A stretch of 64,000 nt of DNA, taken from NCBI GenBank assembly GCA_964475985.1, contig CAYYYP010000008.1, positions 40,542 through 104,541 on the forward strand. Reading direction: 5' to 3'. The notes beneath the pieces are model-generated. The model ran no database searches. It was not told the origin of the DNA and worked only from the letters and a program-made list of their open reading frames with translations. This document shows, piece after piece, positions 8,170 to 16,832 of the stretch. Every line of letters starts with the position of its first letter. Position 1 is the first letter of the stretch. Source of the DNA: CAYYYP01 sp964475985. GTDB taxonomy: Bacteria; Bdellovibrionota; UBA1018; CAYHWW01. The position numbers and the translations under genes were made by a program.

Positions 8170-9360
8170 ATGTCATTGAGCGTAGGTAAAAGACCAAAAA
8201 TTTCAGACCTCATGGGAGCCTTAACCAAGCTGTTTCCCCTGGATTTGGCGGAAGACTGGGATAATGTCGGTTTTCTGCTAGGTGATGCTTCCCAGGACCT
8301 TACGGGGGTGGTGGTCAGCGTAAATTTAGGACGTGAATCCCTGGATGCCGCCCTGGAAGCGGGGGCAAATCTCATTATTTGTCATCACCCTCCGATTTTT
8401 AAAGCGACCCTAAAAATGACGGCAAACTCCCATCCCTTTTGTTTTGAGGCCCTTAAAAACAATATCTGTGTAGCGGCCTTTCATACCAATTTTGATTTAG
8501 GCTCCCAAGCGACCAATGCCCGTATTGCGCAACTCCTGGGGTGTGAAATGAAGCAGCCGCTGGCCGCCCGACAAAGCTCTAATTCGCCCGAAAGCCAACA
8601 AATCGGGAAATTCATTACGGCGGTACCGGCAGACACTTCCGATGAAATTTTAGATAAAATGGTCCAAGCCCTCGCCAAAGCCGGCGCTGGCCAGATCGGT
8701 GATTACTCAGAATGTTCCTTTTCCTGGCCTGGGCAAGGCACTTTTGTGGGTGGTGAATCTACAAATCCCAAGGTTGGAGTTGCTGGAAAACGCCAGAAGG
8801 TTTCCGAAAAACGCCTTGAGATGGTGTTCCCCTGGAAGCGGTTAGAAAAAATTGTGGAGGCTGCCCGGAAAGTGCACCCCTACGAAGAGATGGCCTATGA
8901 CGTTTTAAAGCTTGAGCCCGTGAATAAGCGGGGGGCACCAGCTGGCCTGGGCTATGGATTCATTGCCGAACTGAATGGCGTGTCGTCAGCTGAGTTTTTA
9001 AAGCGCGTTCAGATGGTGTTTGCGGTTGATTCGGTAGAACTGGTTGGGCCCATCCTACAGGGCTCGGAAGTCAAAAAAGTGGCTTTTTCGCCAGGTTCCG
9101 GGTCTGGCTTCATTGGTCGGGCCGTTGCGCAAGGGGTAGATACCTACGTTACTGGCGAGGTTGGTTATCATCAGATGCTTGAGGCAAAAGGAGCTAGTCT
9201 TTCGCTGATTTTGCTAGGGCATAGCAATTCGGAACGTTTTTTTGTGGAAACAATGGCCCAGGGATGCGAAGACTATTTTAAGGCGCTTGGTTCTTCTTTT
9301 GGTCTGACTGCTTGCGTTAAATCTGTTTTTGAAGTCGTTCATAAAACTCATAAATTTTAG
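8170..9360 (+). CDS. Nif3-like dinuclear metal centre protein (YbgI/YqfO family)
   Basis: A 396-residue Nif3/DUF34 protein. Metal ligands are visible in the N-half (ICHHPPIFK and FHTNFDLG) and the C-half (TGEVGYHQM and LLGHSNSERFF). The length and the middle segment around residues 130-250 (KVHPYEEMAYDV) indicate the long YqfO-type form with an inserted PII/CutA-like domain. The family binds two metal ions and assembles into a toroidal hexamer; its biochemical role is not settled (often labelled GTP cyclohydrolase 1 type 2). It follows the mutase gene by two bases, so it belongs to the same transcript. Confidence 0.9.
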   Translation: MSLSVGKRPKISDLMGALTKLFPLDLAEDWDNVGFLLGDASQDLTGVVVSVNLGRESLDAALEAGANLIICHHPPIFKATLKMTANSHPFCFEALKNNICVAAFHTNFDLGSQATNARIAQLLGCEMKQPLAARQSSNSPESQQIGKFITAVPADTSDEILDKMVQALAKAGAGQIGDYSECSFSWPGQGTFVGGESTNPKVGVAGKRQKVSEKRLEMVFPWKRLEKIVEAARKVHPYEEMAYDVLKLEPVNKRGAPAGLGYGFIAELNGVSSAEFLKRVQMVFAVDSVELVGPILQGSEVKKVAFSPGSGSGFIGRAVAQGVDTYVTGEVGYHQMLEAKGASLSLILLGHSNSERFFVETMAQGCEDYFKALGSSFGLTACVKSVFEVVHKTHKF

Positions 9361-9408
9361 CAGTCCAAAAATCCTAAAAAGCTTCCCCCGCTAGAATGAG
9401 GAGAAAAT

Positions 9409-10191
9409 ATGGCAGATCAAACTCCATCCCAGAATTCAAAAACTTCAACTTCCCCGCTTTTCGAAATATTCAAAAAGTTCGAAAGGATTCAGGAATTGGA
9501 TCTCATGACGGATAAGCTTTCGAAGACAAAATCAGAGCTCCCTAAAAAACTTGCTCAATTAGAAACAGATTTAAAAACAGCGACTACGAAGTCCTCAGAT
9601 TTGCAGCGTAAGCTTGATGAATTGGAAAAAACCCAACGTCAGCAAAAGAATGCTCTGGAAATGAACGAAGAACGCTCTAAGCGCAGCCAAGAACGTCTAG
9701 CGGGCGTAAAGAGCAATGAAGAGTATCAAGCCCTTCAGCGGGAACTTGAGGCCCTTAAGAAAAACTCCCTCAACATTCATGAACAGGCCCGCCGTTTAGG
9801 TGAAGAAATCCAAAAAGTTCGCAGTGATCTTGATCGCACTCAGTCGAATAAAAATACGACGGAGCAAAAACTAAAGGAAGAGTCCTCACGCATCGAGGGT
9901 GAATCTGGCGGCCTGAGCTCGGAAGTCGAAAAACTTGTGGCTGAACGTGGGAAAGTTGCTCAAGGGGTAGAAAATAAGTACCTTGCTGCCTACGACCGCA
10001 TTCGTCCGTCTCGCGCAGGAGTTGGAGTGGCTTTTGCCATCAGTGGCATTTGCAAGGGATGTCATATGCAAATCCCAGCTCAACTCTATGTGGACGTTTT
10101 ACGCTTAAAGGAAATCCATAGCTGTCCTTCTTGCCGAAGGCTTCTACTCCTTAAGGATTCCGACCCAGCGGTTCAGCAACCTAGTGCCTAG
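9409..10191 (+). CDS. Coiled-coil zinc-ribbon protein (zf-RING_7 / C4-type family)
   Basis: A 260-residue protein. Residues 20-190 form a long coiled-coil hairpin rich in Lys, Glu, Gln and Ser; the C-terminus carries a four-cysteine zinc ribbon (CKGCHMQ about 20 residues before CPSCRRLL). This architecture fits the family known as YacL/CT398-like or putative zinc ribbon, often found next to nif3 as here. Members are thought to act as nucleic-acid or secretion adaptors, but no firm function is known. A strong GAGGAGAAA ribosome site lies just before the ATG. The gene is the last of the carboxylase operon before rnpB. Confidence 0.85.
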   Translation: MADQTPSQNSKTSTSPLFEIFKKFERIQELDLMTDKLSKTKSELPKKLAQLETDLKTATTKSSDLQRKLDELEKTQRQQKNALEMNEERSKRSQERLAGVKSNEEYQALQRELEALKKNSLNIHEQARRLGEEIQKVRSDLDRTQSNKNTTEQKLKEESSRIEGESGGLSSEVEKLVAERGKVAQGVENKYLAAYDRIRPSRAGVGVAFAISGICKGCHMQIPAQLYVDVLRLKEIHSCPSCRRLLLLKDSDPAVQQPSA

Positions 10192-10224
10192 TAAGGGCGG
10201 CGTCGATTATTGTTGGACAATACG

Positions 10225-10253
10225 GTCTTGCACCCGTGGTCAGGTGTGATAGT
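10225..10253 (+). promoter_or_regulatory. Probable extended -10 promoter for rnpB
   Basis: TGTGATAGT at 10245-10253 fits an extended -10 element; seventeen bases upstream lies a weak GTCTTG -35. The expected start, about 10260-10262, coincides with the first base of the RNase P P1 helix, which supports the call. Confidence 0.4.
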
Positions 10254-10261
10254 CATCACGG

Positions 10262-10666
10262 GATTCTTTGGGCAAGGTAGGTGATCGCTGTCGACAGCGT
10301 TATGCTGACGTACAGAGGAAAGTCCGGGCTTCATAAGGGTTCAATGCTGGTTAACGGCCAGGCGCGGCAAGTAGGAGTGATCTTGCTTACGTGACGGAAA
10401 GTGCAACAGAGAAAAAACCGCCTGCGTTAAAAACAGGTAAGGGTGAAACGGTGGGGTAAGAGCCCACCGGATTTTTGGCGACAAAAATCGCAAAGGCAAA
10501 CCCCATTGGAAGCAAGACCAAATAGGAAAGTGCGGATTTTTACGAGTCCGAAGGAGAACCCTTCTCTGATGCTTTCGGGTACGGTCGCTGGAGTTTTGAA
10601 GTAATTTAAAACCAAGATGAATGATCACCCACGACAGAACCCGGCTTATTCCTTGTCCAAAGAATC
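10262..10666 (+). ncRNA. rnpB: RNase P RNA, bacterial type A
   Basis: Catalytic RNA that removes 5' leaders from tRNA precursors. Both halves of the universal core are present: GAGGAAAGTCCGGGC at 10315-10329 and ACAGAACCCGGCTTA at 10634-10648, which form P4 and its flanks. Between them are GTGCAACAGA (from 10401), GGGTGAAACGGTGGGGTAAG (from 10441) and AAGACCAAATAGG. The ends are set by helix P1: 10262-10277 pairs with 10651-10666 over 16 bases with one G-U pair. No protein gene is needed to explain this stretch; open frames on the opposite strand are chance. Confidence 0.97.
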
Positions 10667-10681
10667 ATCTCCTAAAAATCT

Positions 10682-11464
10682 ATGAACCAAATTTATTTAG
10701 ATGTTCTTGCCTCCTTTACTGGCCTGCTCGCAGGGTTCATAGACTCCATCGCTGGAGGCGGCGGTCTCATAACCCTTCCAGTACTTACTTTGTTGGTGGG
10801 GGCTGGCGCTCCGGCCATTGGTACCAACAAAATTGTTGGCACAGTGGGCGCACTTTTGGCGCTGTTGGTCTATATGCGCAAAGGGCACCTTCCTAAGGGA
10901 AAATCGTTTTTATTTACTTTTTTTGTGGTGGTGGGGTCTAGTCTGGGGAGTCGCATTACCCCCTGGATTCCGATTGCTTGGTTTAAAATTTTGCTTCTGT
11001 TGACCTGTCCCCTGGTGCTTTACGTAGTATGGAACCGGCAGCTCTGGATTTCGACGGTCCATACTTACGACCCGAAAGTTGACGGGGCTTTTAAGTTTTC
11101 CCCCATGGAAGTAGGGCTGCGCATTCCAGCTGCCGGCTTACTTTGTGGGCTTTACGATGGAATGTGGGGGCCAGGCGGCGGAACTTTCATGTTTTTAGGC
11201 CTGCTTTTTATCGTAAAACTTCCGCTTATCCAGGCCATAGCGGCATCAAAACTCGCAAATACCGGATCAGCTGGCATTGCGTTATGGACTTTTTCCCAAG
11301 GTGGTTACGTGCACTGGCGCATCGGTTTTGTGATGGCGGCAGGCATGGCATTAGGCGCGGTTCTTGGTGCCAACTTTGCGCTGAAAAATGCCGAAAGAAT
11401 CGTGCGTCCAGTTCTAGTTCTAGTAGTGGCCCTGCTTCTGGTGAAAGTCTTCTTATTCGGCTGA
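10682..11464 (+). CDS. TSUP-family (TauE/SafE) membrane transporter
   Basis: A 260-residue polytopic membrane protein with about eight hydrophobic segments. The two family repeats are visible: the N-terminal GFIDSIAGGGGLITLP and the matching CGLYDGMWGPGGGTFM segment in the second half. TSUP proteins move small organic or sulfur anions (sulfite, sulfoacetate, taurine) across the inner membrane; the substrate here cannot be told. The ATG lies 16 bases after the end of rnpB, so the gene is probably expressed by read-through from rnpB or from a promoter inside it. Confidence 0.87.
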   Translation: MNQIYLDVLASFTGLLAGFIDSIAGGGGLITLPVLTLLVGAGAPAIGTNKIVGTVGALLALLVYMRKGHLPKGKSFLFTFFVVVGSSLGSRITPWIPIAWFKILLLLTCPLVLYVVWNRQLWISTVHTYDPKVDGAFKFSPMEVGLRIPAAGLLCGLYDGMWGPGGGTFMFLGLLFIVKLPLIQAIAASKLANTGSAGIALWTFSQGGYVHWRIGFVMAAGMALGAVLGANFALKNAERIVRPVLVLVVALLLVKVFLFG

Positions 11465-11522
11465 CATTTTTGTTGGGACGTGGTCTTGTGTTGAGGATTG
11501 TTTTTGAAATGAAGGAGCATGC

Positions 11523-12056
11523 ATGAAAATCGAAAATGGCCGAGCCGTAGTAGTAGAGTATGAACTTCGTCTGACTTCCGGTGAGGTGGTGGATTCATGC
11601 ACCCCTAGCGATCCCCTACGATTCATTTTCGGTCGAGGCTCTATGCTTCCTGCATTCGAAGAACATCTGCTTGGTAAAAAGAAGGGTGAAAGTTTGAAAT
11701 TCACTTTGGAACCCGACCAAGGCTATGGCCCTCGTGATGAAGATGCAGTTTTGGAAATGCCAAAAAATCTTTTCCCCAGTCATGCTGAAGCCGGAATGAT
11801 TTTTGAGGCCGAAACCCCCGAGGGAGAACAGGCTCTACTTCGCATTTTAAATGTTGGCGAAGAAACGGTTCAAGTGGATGGCAACCATCCCATGGCCGGC
11901 GAGCAGTTGCACTTCTCAGTAAAAATTATTGATGTGCGTGAACCTCAGCCTGATGATGTTTTTGATGACGAGGACGAAATGGACGAAGAGCACGATCATG
12001 ACCACGACCATGAGCATGGCGAAGGTTGCGGCGGCGGGCACGGCCACCAGCACTAG
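11523..12056 (+). CDS. slyD: FKBP-type peptidyl-prolyl isomerase, SlyD-like with metal-binding tail
   Basis: A 177-residue protein with the SlyD layout: an FKBP domain (VEYELRLTSGEVVDS and GRGSMLPAFEEHLLGKKKGE), the inserted IF chaperone flap (residues about 70-125) and a C-terminal tail with alternating His and Asp and several Gly-Cys (HDHDHDHEHGEGCGGGHGHQ), preceded by a very acidic stretch. SlyD speeds prolyl isomerisation, has chaperone activity and binds nickel through this tail. An AAGGAG ribosome site lies 5-10 bases before the ATG. No nickel enzyme is encoded nearby. Confidence 0.9.
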   Translation: MKIENGRAVVVEYELRLTSGEVVDSCTPSDPLRFIFGRGSMLPAFEEHLLGKKKGESLKFTLEPDQGYGPRDEDAVLEMPKNLFPSHAEAGMIFEAETPEGEQALLRILNVGEETVQVDGNHPMAGEQLHFSVKIIDVREPQPDDVFDDEDEMDEEHDHDHDHEHGEGCGGGHGHQH

Positions 12057-12153
12057 AACGAATCCCGCCTATCAATCTCGAGCCCTGGCATTGACGCTTG
12101 GCGAGCGAATCGCTACGCCTGGTTAGATTAGTTTTCTAACGGGGGTTCGGGGG

Positions 12154-14784
12154 ATGAAGTTCTTTCGCTTTAATGTTTTTACGTTTGGCTTTTTACTGTT
12201 CTTTTTGTTCGGGGTCGCTTCCAGTGACGCCAGAAGAAGTAGGCCAGATGAGCAGCCAGCGCCGAATATTATTAGGGCAAATACTTCAGATCCCATTAGT
12301 GCGCGGGGTCCCTTAGGATCATTTCAACTCATTGCAACTTCTGCCAATTTCCCAGGCAGTGCTGAGAATTTAAATTCATCTGTCACTTCATCCCTCTCCG
12401 TTGAGCGAGATGCTGACATTATTGATTTGATCGTAAGGCTTATCGATGAAGATATTGCCGACAAGTCAGTACCCAATTCTCAAAAAGGCTTGTTGCTTAC
12501 TCGTTACGGAGTAGGTGATCCAAGACTTGTGGCTGCCTATCTTAGGGCAAAGGCCGCGGGCTATGCCGAGCTCGTCATTCTCACAGATTTGAATCAATCC
12601 TTGCGGGTGGATTGGCCGGAAGGGACAAAGCTTAGTAATGAATTTTCGGACCCTTTGGTAAAACATAAAGAAGGTTCGCCCATGACCGATACTCTTGAGG
12701 CGTTGCTCGCCGCGGGATTTAAGTATCGTACCGGAGCCAACATTAACGCTCCATTTGCAATATCGAGTGTTCCCCTTACGGATTCTATGGTGTCTAGAAA
12801 AGTTCCGGGGGATGAGACGGGCGAAGAGCGAACGCTGGTCGAAAATGATGCCATGGGTGATCTCATGCACCTGAAACAATTTTTTACTTATCGCATTCAG
12901 AAAAAACCTGTGAAGGGCCGCGTTTCTGCGCAACGAAGAGGCCAGCGCCCGACGCAAGAAGCAGATGCAGCGTCTGCCGAGGAGATACTTGCGCAAGCCA
13001 CTGTGCAGAGAATCGTGCGTAAGTTTGAGTTTTCTACTTCAAATTTAGTTGGTCCTAACGAACGCTTCAATCGCAGCTATGTGGATTTAGATCCAGATAT
13101 TGCGCAGTATGCGCTAGATCACGATTTTATTTTCATGAGCGCCATGGGTAAGCCTGAAACAAATGAAATCTGTGACGCGCCAACCCGGCCAGCCCTTCGA
13201 AAGCTTTATTCGCTCCCGCAGGCTTTGGTCAATCATTACAGTTCACGAAAGATTACTCTTTCGGATGATCATTTACCCTATAAACAAATTGCATATACCG
13301 ATGGGCGTTACGATCTGAATCAGGCGATTGCCGATCAACTTGTGCGAATGAAGGAATCGCCCGCGAATCATAAGTTAGCGCTTTTCGTAGGCAGTCATTT
13401 TGCGCCTACGCATAAGGCGGGGGCTGATGCGTTGATTGACCTTATGGAGTTTGATCGCGAGGCGCCGGTATTTTTTTTAAGTGAACACCGGTTTTCAACT
13501 TTGAGGGGTTGGGGAAGGGTTGCTTCGCTTTTGGGGTTTCCTGTACTGCGGCCACGCAATATTCCTTCACCTCGAGCCGTGTTAACTAGTGCACTGTTTG
13601 ATGCGGAAGATCGTTTGCGGATTCGATCATTTATTTGGGGTAAACCTACGTCCGATTTCGCAAGCGGAGGAAATTATGATCCAGATGAAGCCCCGCGCAA
13701 AGATCATGTACTGCATGACAAAACGACGATGATTTTTGAGCAGGAAGACGGCGTTCTCGTCGCTTATCTACGCACAGGAAGTTTCAACTGGAGTGGTCAT
13801 TATCAAAGCCAAGAGATGCAGGTTACGACTAGGGTTCCCATTGCGCCCATGGATGATGCGCTCTTAGCTCAAGTCCGAAACGAGGCAAAGAGCGAAGGCA
13901 CGGGCGCCGGTGCGTCGCGCGTGGGAAAATACGACACCCTTCGGCGGTTGATGGCAGCTGCGGGAGAAAATGCGCTCCTTGAAATTTTTGACAGCATCAT
14001 CAACACGGCGATGGTTGAAAAAAAATCGGCGCCCTTCGGACGTTTTGCATTATTCAAAGACATCCTAGGGTTTCTCACCGGTCAGGTGCTCCACGAGCAG
14101 AATGATGTTGAGGTCAGACGTGTGATGGAGCTTATGACCATAAAAAATCAAAATGCGACGCCCACGCCAGTGGAGCCCAATCCCACCGAATCTAGTTCTG
14201 AAGGGAGCTCTGGGGTAGAGGCGAGGATAGCTTCGGCAGCGCCGAAGGTAGCTGAAGTGAAAGGGTCGCAATTAGCGACGGCTCTACTCAAAATGTTTGA
14301 AAGTCCAAGCATTATGACCGCAAAGTACCGGCCCACTGAAGCGGGCTTGCTGTCGAATGTGACGAGGATTGAGCAGTTCATGGCTTGGTGGGCATCCCAT
14401 CGACCAGGTAAACCACTAAGTCCCTATAAAACAATTCTTGCTTGTATGCCTCTGGCCTTCGGAATTTCTGAGGGACCGAGTGCTAAAATGAAAGGAATCT
14501 CTGCATTTCAGGCCAAGCAAATTTTAGGGACGGCACTAGGTGGCCCCATGGGTGCGCCAGAAACGCAAACCGCGTTGCGGGAAATCTGGGACCTATGGCA
14601 AATGAAATTTATTGATGGCAACAATGCCTTGGTACCGTTTCCTGAATGGAAGCCTAAAGGCGAACGGGCCTCAACTGCCCCGGCCGCGGTAAAACATTCG
14701 CCGACGCGTCCGCGGGGCGAAGTGGAGTGCGAAGCAGACCTTTCGGAAATTCAAGAATCTGTGCCTAAACCAAAAGGTAGTTAA
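12154..14784 (+). CDS. Secreted phospholipase D-like (HKD) domain protein
   Basis: An 876-residue exported protein with a clear signal peptide (hydrophobic residues 6-24, cut near SSDA). The PLD signature is seen near residues 521-547: HDKTTMIF followed about 21 residues later by GSFNWSG, matching H-x-K-x4 and the GSxNxS element. An earlier region (TRYGVGDPRLVAAYLRAKA to LVILTDLN, residues 115-150) looks like the first PLD-fold repeat, but no second HKD motif was found. The protein may cut phosphodiester bonds in lipid or nucleic acid outside the cell or in the periplasm. Pro/Ser-rich linkers occur near 675-700. It ends at a hairpin terminator shared with the convergent gene. Confidence 0.75.
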   Translation: MKFFRFNVFTFGFLLFFLFGVASSDARRSRPDEQPAPNIIRANTSDPISARGPLGSFQLIATSANFPGSAENLNSSVTSSLSVERDADIIDLIVRLIDEDIADKSVPNSQKGLLLTRYGVGDPRLVAAYLRAKAAGYAELVILTDLNQSLRVDWPEGTKLSNEFSDPLVKHKEGSPMTDTLEALLAAGFKYRTGANINAPFAISSVPLTDSMVSRKVPGDETGEERTLVENDAMGDLMHLKQFFTYRIQKKPVKGRVSAQRRGQRPTQEADAASAEEILAQATVQRIVRKFEFSTSNLVGPNERFNRSYVDLDPDIAQYALDHDFIFMSAMGKPETNEICDAPTRPALRKLYSLPQALVNHYSSRKITLSDDHLPYKQIAYTDGRYDLNQAIADQLVRMKESPANHKLALFVGSHFAPTHKAGADALIDLMEFDREAPVFFLSEHRFSTLRGWGRVASLLGFPVLRPRNIPSPRAVLTSALFDAEDRLRIRSFIWGKPTSDFASGGNYDPDEAPRKDHVLHDKTTMIFEQEDGVLVAYLRTGSFNWSGHYQSQEMQVTTRVPIAPMDDALLAQVRNEAKSEGTGAGASRVGKYDTLRRLMAAAGENALLEIFDSIINTAMVEKKSAPFGRFALFKDILGFLTGQVLHEQNDVEVRRVMELMTIKNQNATPTPVEPNPTESSSEGSSGVEARIASAAPKVAEVKGSQLATALLKMFESPSIMTAKYRPTEAGLLSNVTRIEQFMAWWASHRPGKPLSPYKTILACMPLAFGISEGPSAKMKGISAFQAKQILGTALGGPMGAPETQTALREIWDLWQMKFIDGNNALVPFPEWKPKGERASTAPAAVKHSPTRPRGEVECEADLSEIQESVPKPKGS

Positions 14785-14841
14785 GGAAATTGCCGTCCGA
14801 TAATTGGTGTCGGCATTATAGATTTAACGTGAAATTCAGAT

Positions 14842-14877
14842 AAAGGAGGTCGATGCGTAAGTGCACCGACCTCCTTT
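14842..14877. terminator. Bidirectional hairpin terminator between convergent genes
   Basis: A perfect 11-base stem (14842-14852 with 14867-14877, AAAGGAGGTCG) plus an inner TGC/GCA pair. It is followed by GATTTTGG on the plus side and ATCTGAATTTC on the minus side. It lies between the stops of two convergent genes (14784 and 14900). Confidence 0.7.
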
Positions 14878-14899
14878 GATTTTGGTCTATTTTCCGAAT

Positions 14900-15490
14900 C
14901 TAAATCGCGTCGGTAGTCGGTGATGTGCTTTCGTTGAGTACGGTCGGATCACTTGGGAAATCTAAAATTCCCGCTAAGTCCGGATAAAATCCGAAGATGC
15001 TCTCAAGGGCCACTCTGGTATTTTGGGCCGGACGTGGATGAGCAAATCCTTCCCGACAAGTGGTCACTACGCGAGCCGAAAGCGCCGCCGTAAGCACCGG
15101 TAAACCATAGGCCGTCGTGATGGCTTGATTTACGCGTTCGGGGAGTCTGCGACAAAGTTCCACATCTTGATTTCGTTCCTTAATGATTTGGCCTAGGCGA
15201 AACGATGAAAATCCTACGCGGCAACCTACGGTCACCTTTTCCAGATCGTTCAACCCTCGTCGCCTTCCGTTCTGATCCGCCGGAATGGGTTGAACCGTTC
15301 CACATTCGTCACCATCGCTGTCGTAATGTTGACGTGCATTGGCGATCCCTTGGACAACGCCCGAAAAGAATGCGCCCTCCTCCCGCTCTGGACACCCCGA
15401 AAACCCCATGCATAGCGCCGTGATCGCTAAAGTCATGGTAGCGCCCGCCGTACGCGTTGCGCGAAAAAATATCTTTTTCGAAAACCCCAT
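14900..15490 (-). CDS. Hypothetical lipoprotein
   Basis: A 196-residue protein with a Lys/Arg-rich start, a hydrophobic segment and a plausible lipobox ending in GFSGC around residue 33, so probably a lipoprotein. It holds five or more further cysteines (DECGTVQ, VGCRVGF, ELCRRLP, TTCREGF), suggesting disulfides in the periplasm. An AGGGGG ribosome site lies about seven bases before the ATG. No known family is recognised. It converges with the PLD-like gene and diverges from the glutaredoxin gene. Confidence 0.7.
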   Translation of the reverse strand: MGFSKKIFFRATRTAGATMTLAITALCMGFSGCPEREEGAFFSGVVQGIANARQHYDSDGDECGTVQPIPADQNGRRRGLNDLEKVTVGCRVGFSSFRLGQIIKERNQDVELCRRLPERVNQAITTAYGLPVLTAALSARVVTTCREGFAHPRPAQNTRVALESIFGFYPDLAGILDFPSDPTVLNESTSPTTDAI

Positions 15491-15692
15491 ATATTACCCC
15501 CTGGCAGGAGAATACATCACCGAGCTTGTTTGACAACTTGCCGGCCGAATATCTGCGGACTAAAAAGCTACGCATAATGCATTGCGTCCGTTGATTCTCA
15601 ATAGATTCATGGCGATTTACCGGCTTTTTTTATAGGATGAGGCGACGTTAAAAACTTTAATTATGGTTCGAGATACGTGAGGTAACTGATTC

Positions 15693-15950
15693 ATGAAAAA
15701 AATTCTTATCTATACGACGGACTATTGTCCCTACTGTGAACGGGCCAAAAAACTGCTTAAATCTAAGGGTTACGCCTATGAAGAAGTGAAGCTCACCGAG
15801 GAAGATGATCAAGCGTGGACGGACCTGGAAGCTAAAACACACTTCAAAACCGTGCCCCAAATTTTTATTGACGGTAAGTTTCAAGGTGGATTCACGGAAC
15901 TGGCAGCTTTAGACCAAAAAGGTGAGCTCTCACGTTTAGTTGAGGCCTAA
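15693..15950 (+). CDS. grxC: Glutaredoxin 3-like protein
   Basis: An 85-residue monothiol/dithiol glutaredoxin. The CPYC active site is at residues 12-15, the TVPQIFIDG cis-proline loop near 53-61, and a GGFTEL glutathione-binding segment near 65-70. Such proteins reduce disulfides and glutathionylated proteins in the cytoplasm using glutathione. The stop codon is followed directly by the ATG of the hydrolase, so the genes are co-transcribed. A 200-base divergent region upstream should hold its promoter. Confidence 0.93.
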   Translation: MKKILIYTTDYCPYCERAKKLLKSKGYAYEEVKLTEEDDQAWTDLEAKTHFKTVPQIFIDGKFQGGFTELAALDQKGELSRLVEA

Positions 15951-16832
15951 ATGGTAGCCTCCACGGCGAATACGTTGATCAAACAGATTCCGTTAAGCAC
16001 GACGGCAAATCTGCACTCAAGGGTTGCATTACCGGCGAACGGAACTGCCCCTAGGGGCTGGGTCATCATGCTCCATGGGTTTTTAGGCGCAGCCAGGAAT
16101 CTCTGGCGGTTGGCCGAAGGCCTAACGAGCGCTAACTTAGGTGTGATTTTGTACGATCAGCGAGGGCATGGACATTCCTCTTGGATTGAAAGCGGTAGCG
16201 AGTACAGCTTAGATGTCTTTGCGGCCGATCTAGAAACCGTTTTGGCATTTTATACAAACGAGTTCCGTGGGCAGGGCTGGGATTTGAATCAAGTCCATCT
16301 CTGCGGACATTCCATGGGCGGTCGCGTTTGCCTGCGAGCAACCGCCCGGATTCCAGCTAATATTCTGAGCTTAGCTCTCATGGATGTTGGGCCATGGTTG
16401 AATCAAGCGGCATTCGATGATCTTTGTTCTTTGATTGATCCGCTGCCCTTGGAATTTAATTCAAAGGCCGAAGCCGCTGAGATTTTAGCCCCGGAGGGCT
16501 TCGCGCTACAACAGTTTTTGTTATCCAATATGAAAGTCCAAAGTGATGGCAAAGTCAGGTGGGTTTGTGACTTCGAAAAACTTCGGAAGCTTTTGCATGC
16601 GGGGGGCGTAGGCACGGAGCAGTCGGATGATCTTCGCAAAGCGCAGTGCCCTACCTTGCTTTTGCGGGGCGGGGATTCTGGTCATTTCACCAAAGAAGAA
16701 GCTTTGCGGGCACAAAATTTAAATCAGAAAAATATTCGCCTGAATGAGGTGCCAAGGGCTGGACACTGGCTGCATTCGGATAATTTTGAAGGAACCTTAA
16801 ACGGATTGCTTCAGTGGTATGGAGACAAATAA
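15951..16832 (+). CDS. Alpha/beta hydrolase
   Basis: A 293-residue alpha/beta-hydrolase-fold enzyme. The oxyanion motif HGFLGAARNLW, the nucleophile elbow CGHSMGG with Ser121, and the C-terminal histidine in RAGHWLH (His272) form the expected triad with an acid near residue 240. The layout is close to YbfF/abhydrolase-11-type esterases of short acyl esters, but the substrate is not known. It starts at the base after the glutaredoxin stop and ends at the base before the next ATG, so the three genes are tightly linked. Confidence 0.88.
   Translation: MVASTANTLIKQIPLSTTANLHSRVALPANGTAPRGWVIMLHGFLGAARNLWRLAEGLTSANLGVILYDQRGHGHSSWIESGSEYSLDVFAADLETVLAFYTNEFRGQGWDLNQVHLCGHSMGGRVCLRATARIPANILSLALMDVGPWLNQAAFDDLCSLIDPLPLEFNSKAEAAEILAPEGFALQQFLLSNMKVQSDGKVRWVCDFEKLRKLLHAGGVGTEQSDDLRKAQCPTLLLRGGDSGHFTKEEALRAQNLNQKNIRLNEVPRAGHWLHSDNFEGTLNGLLQWYGDK

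Noticed and set aside
10341..10628. Two open frames on the minus strand
   Set aside because: They are antisense to the structured RNase P RNA, with no ribosome site or protein-like composition.
14842..14877. Stem arm AAAGGAGGTCG / CGACCTCCTTT resembles the 16S rRNA 3' tail
   Set aside because: No other 16S sequence is present; the perfect inverted repeat between convergent genes is explained by a terminator.
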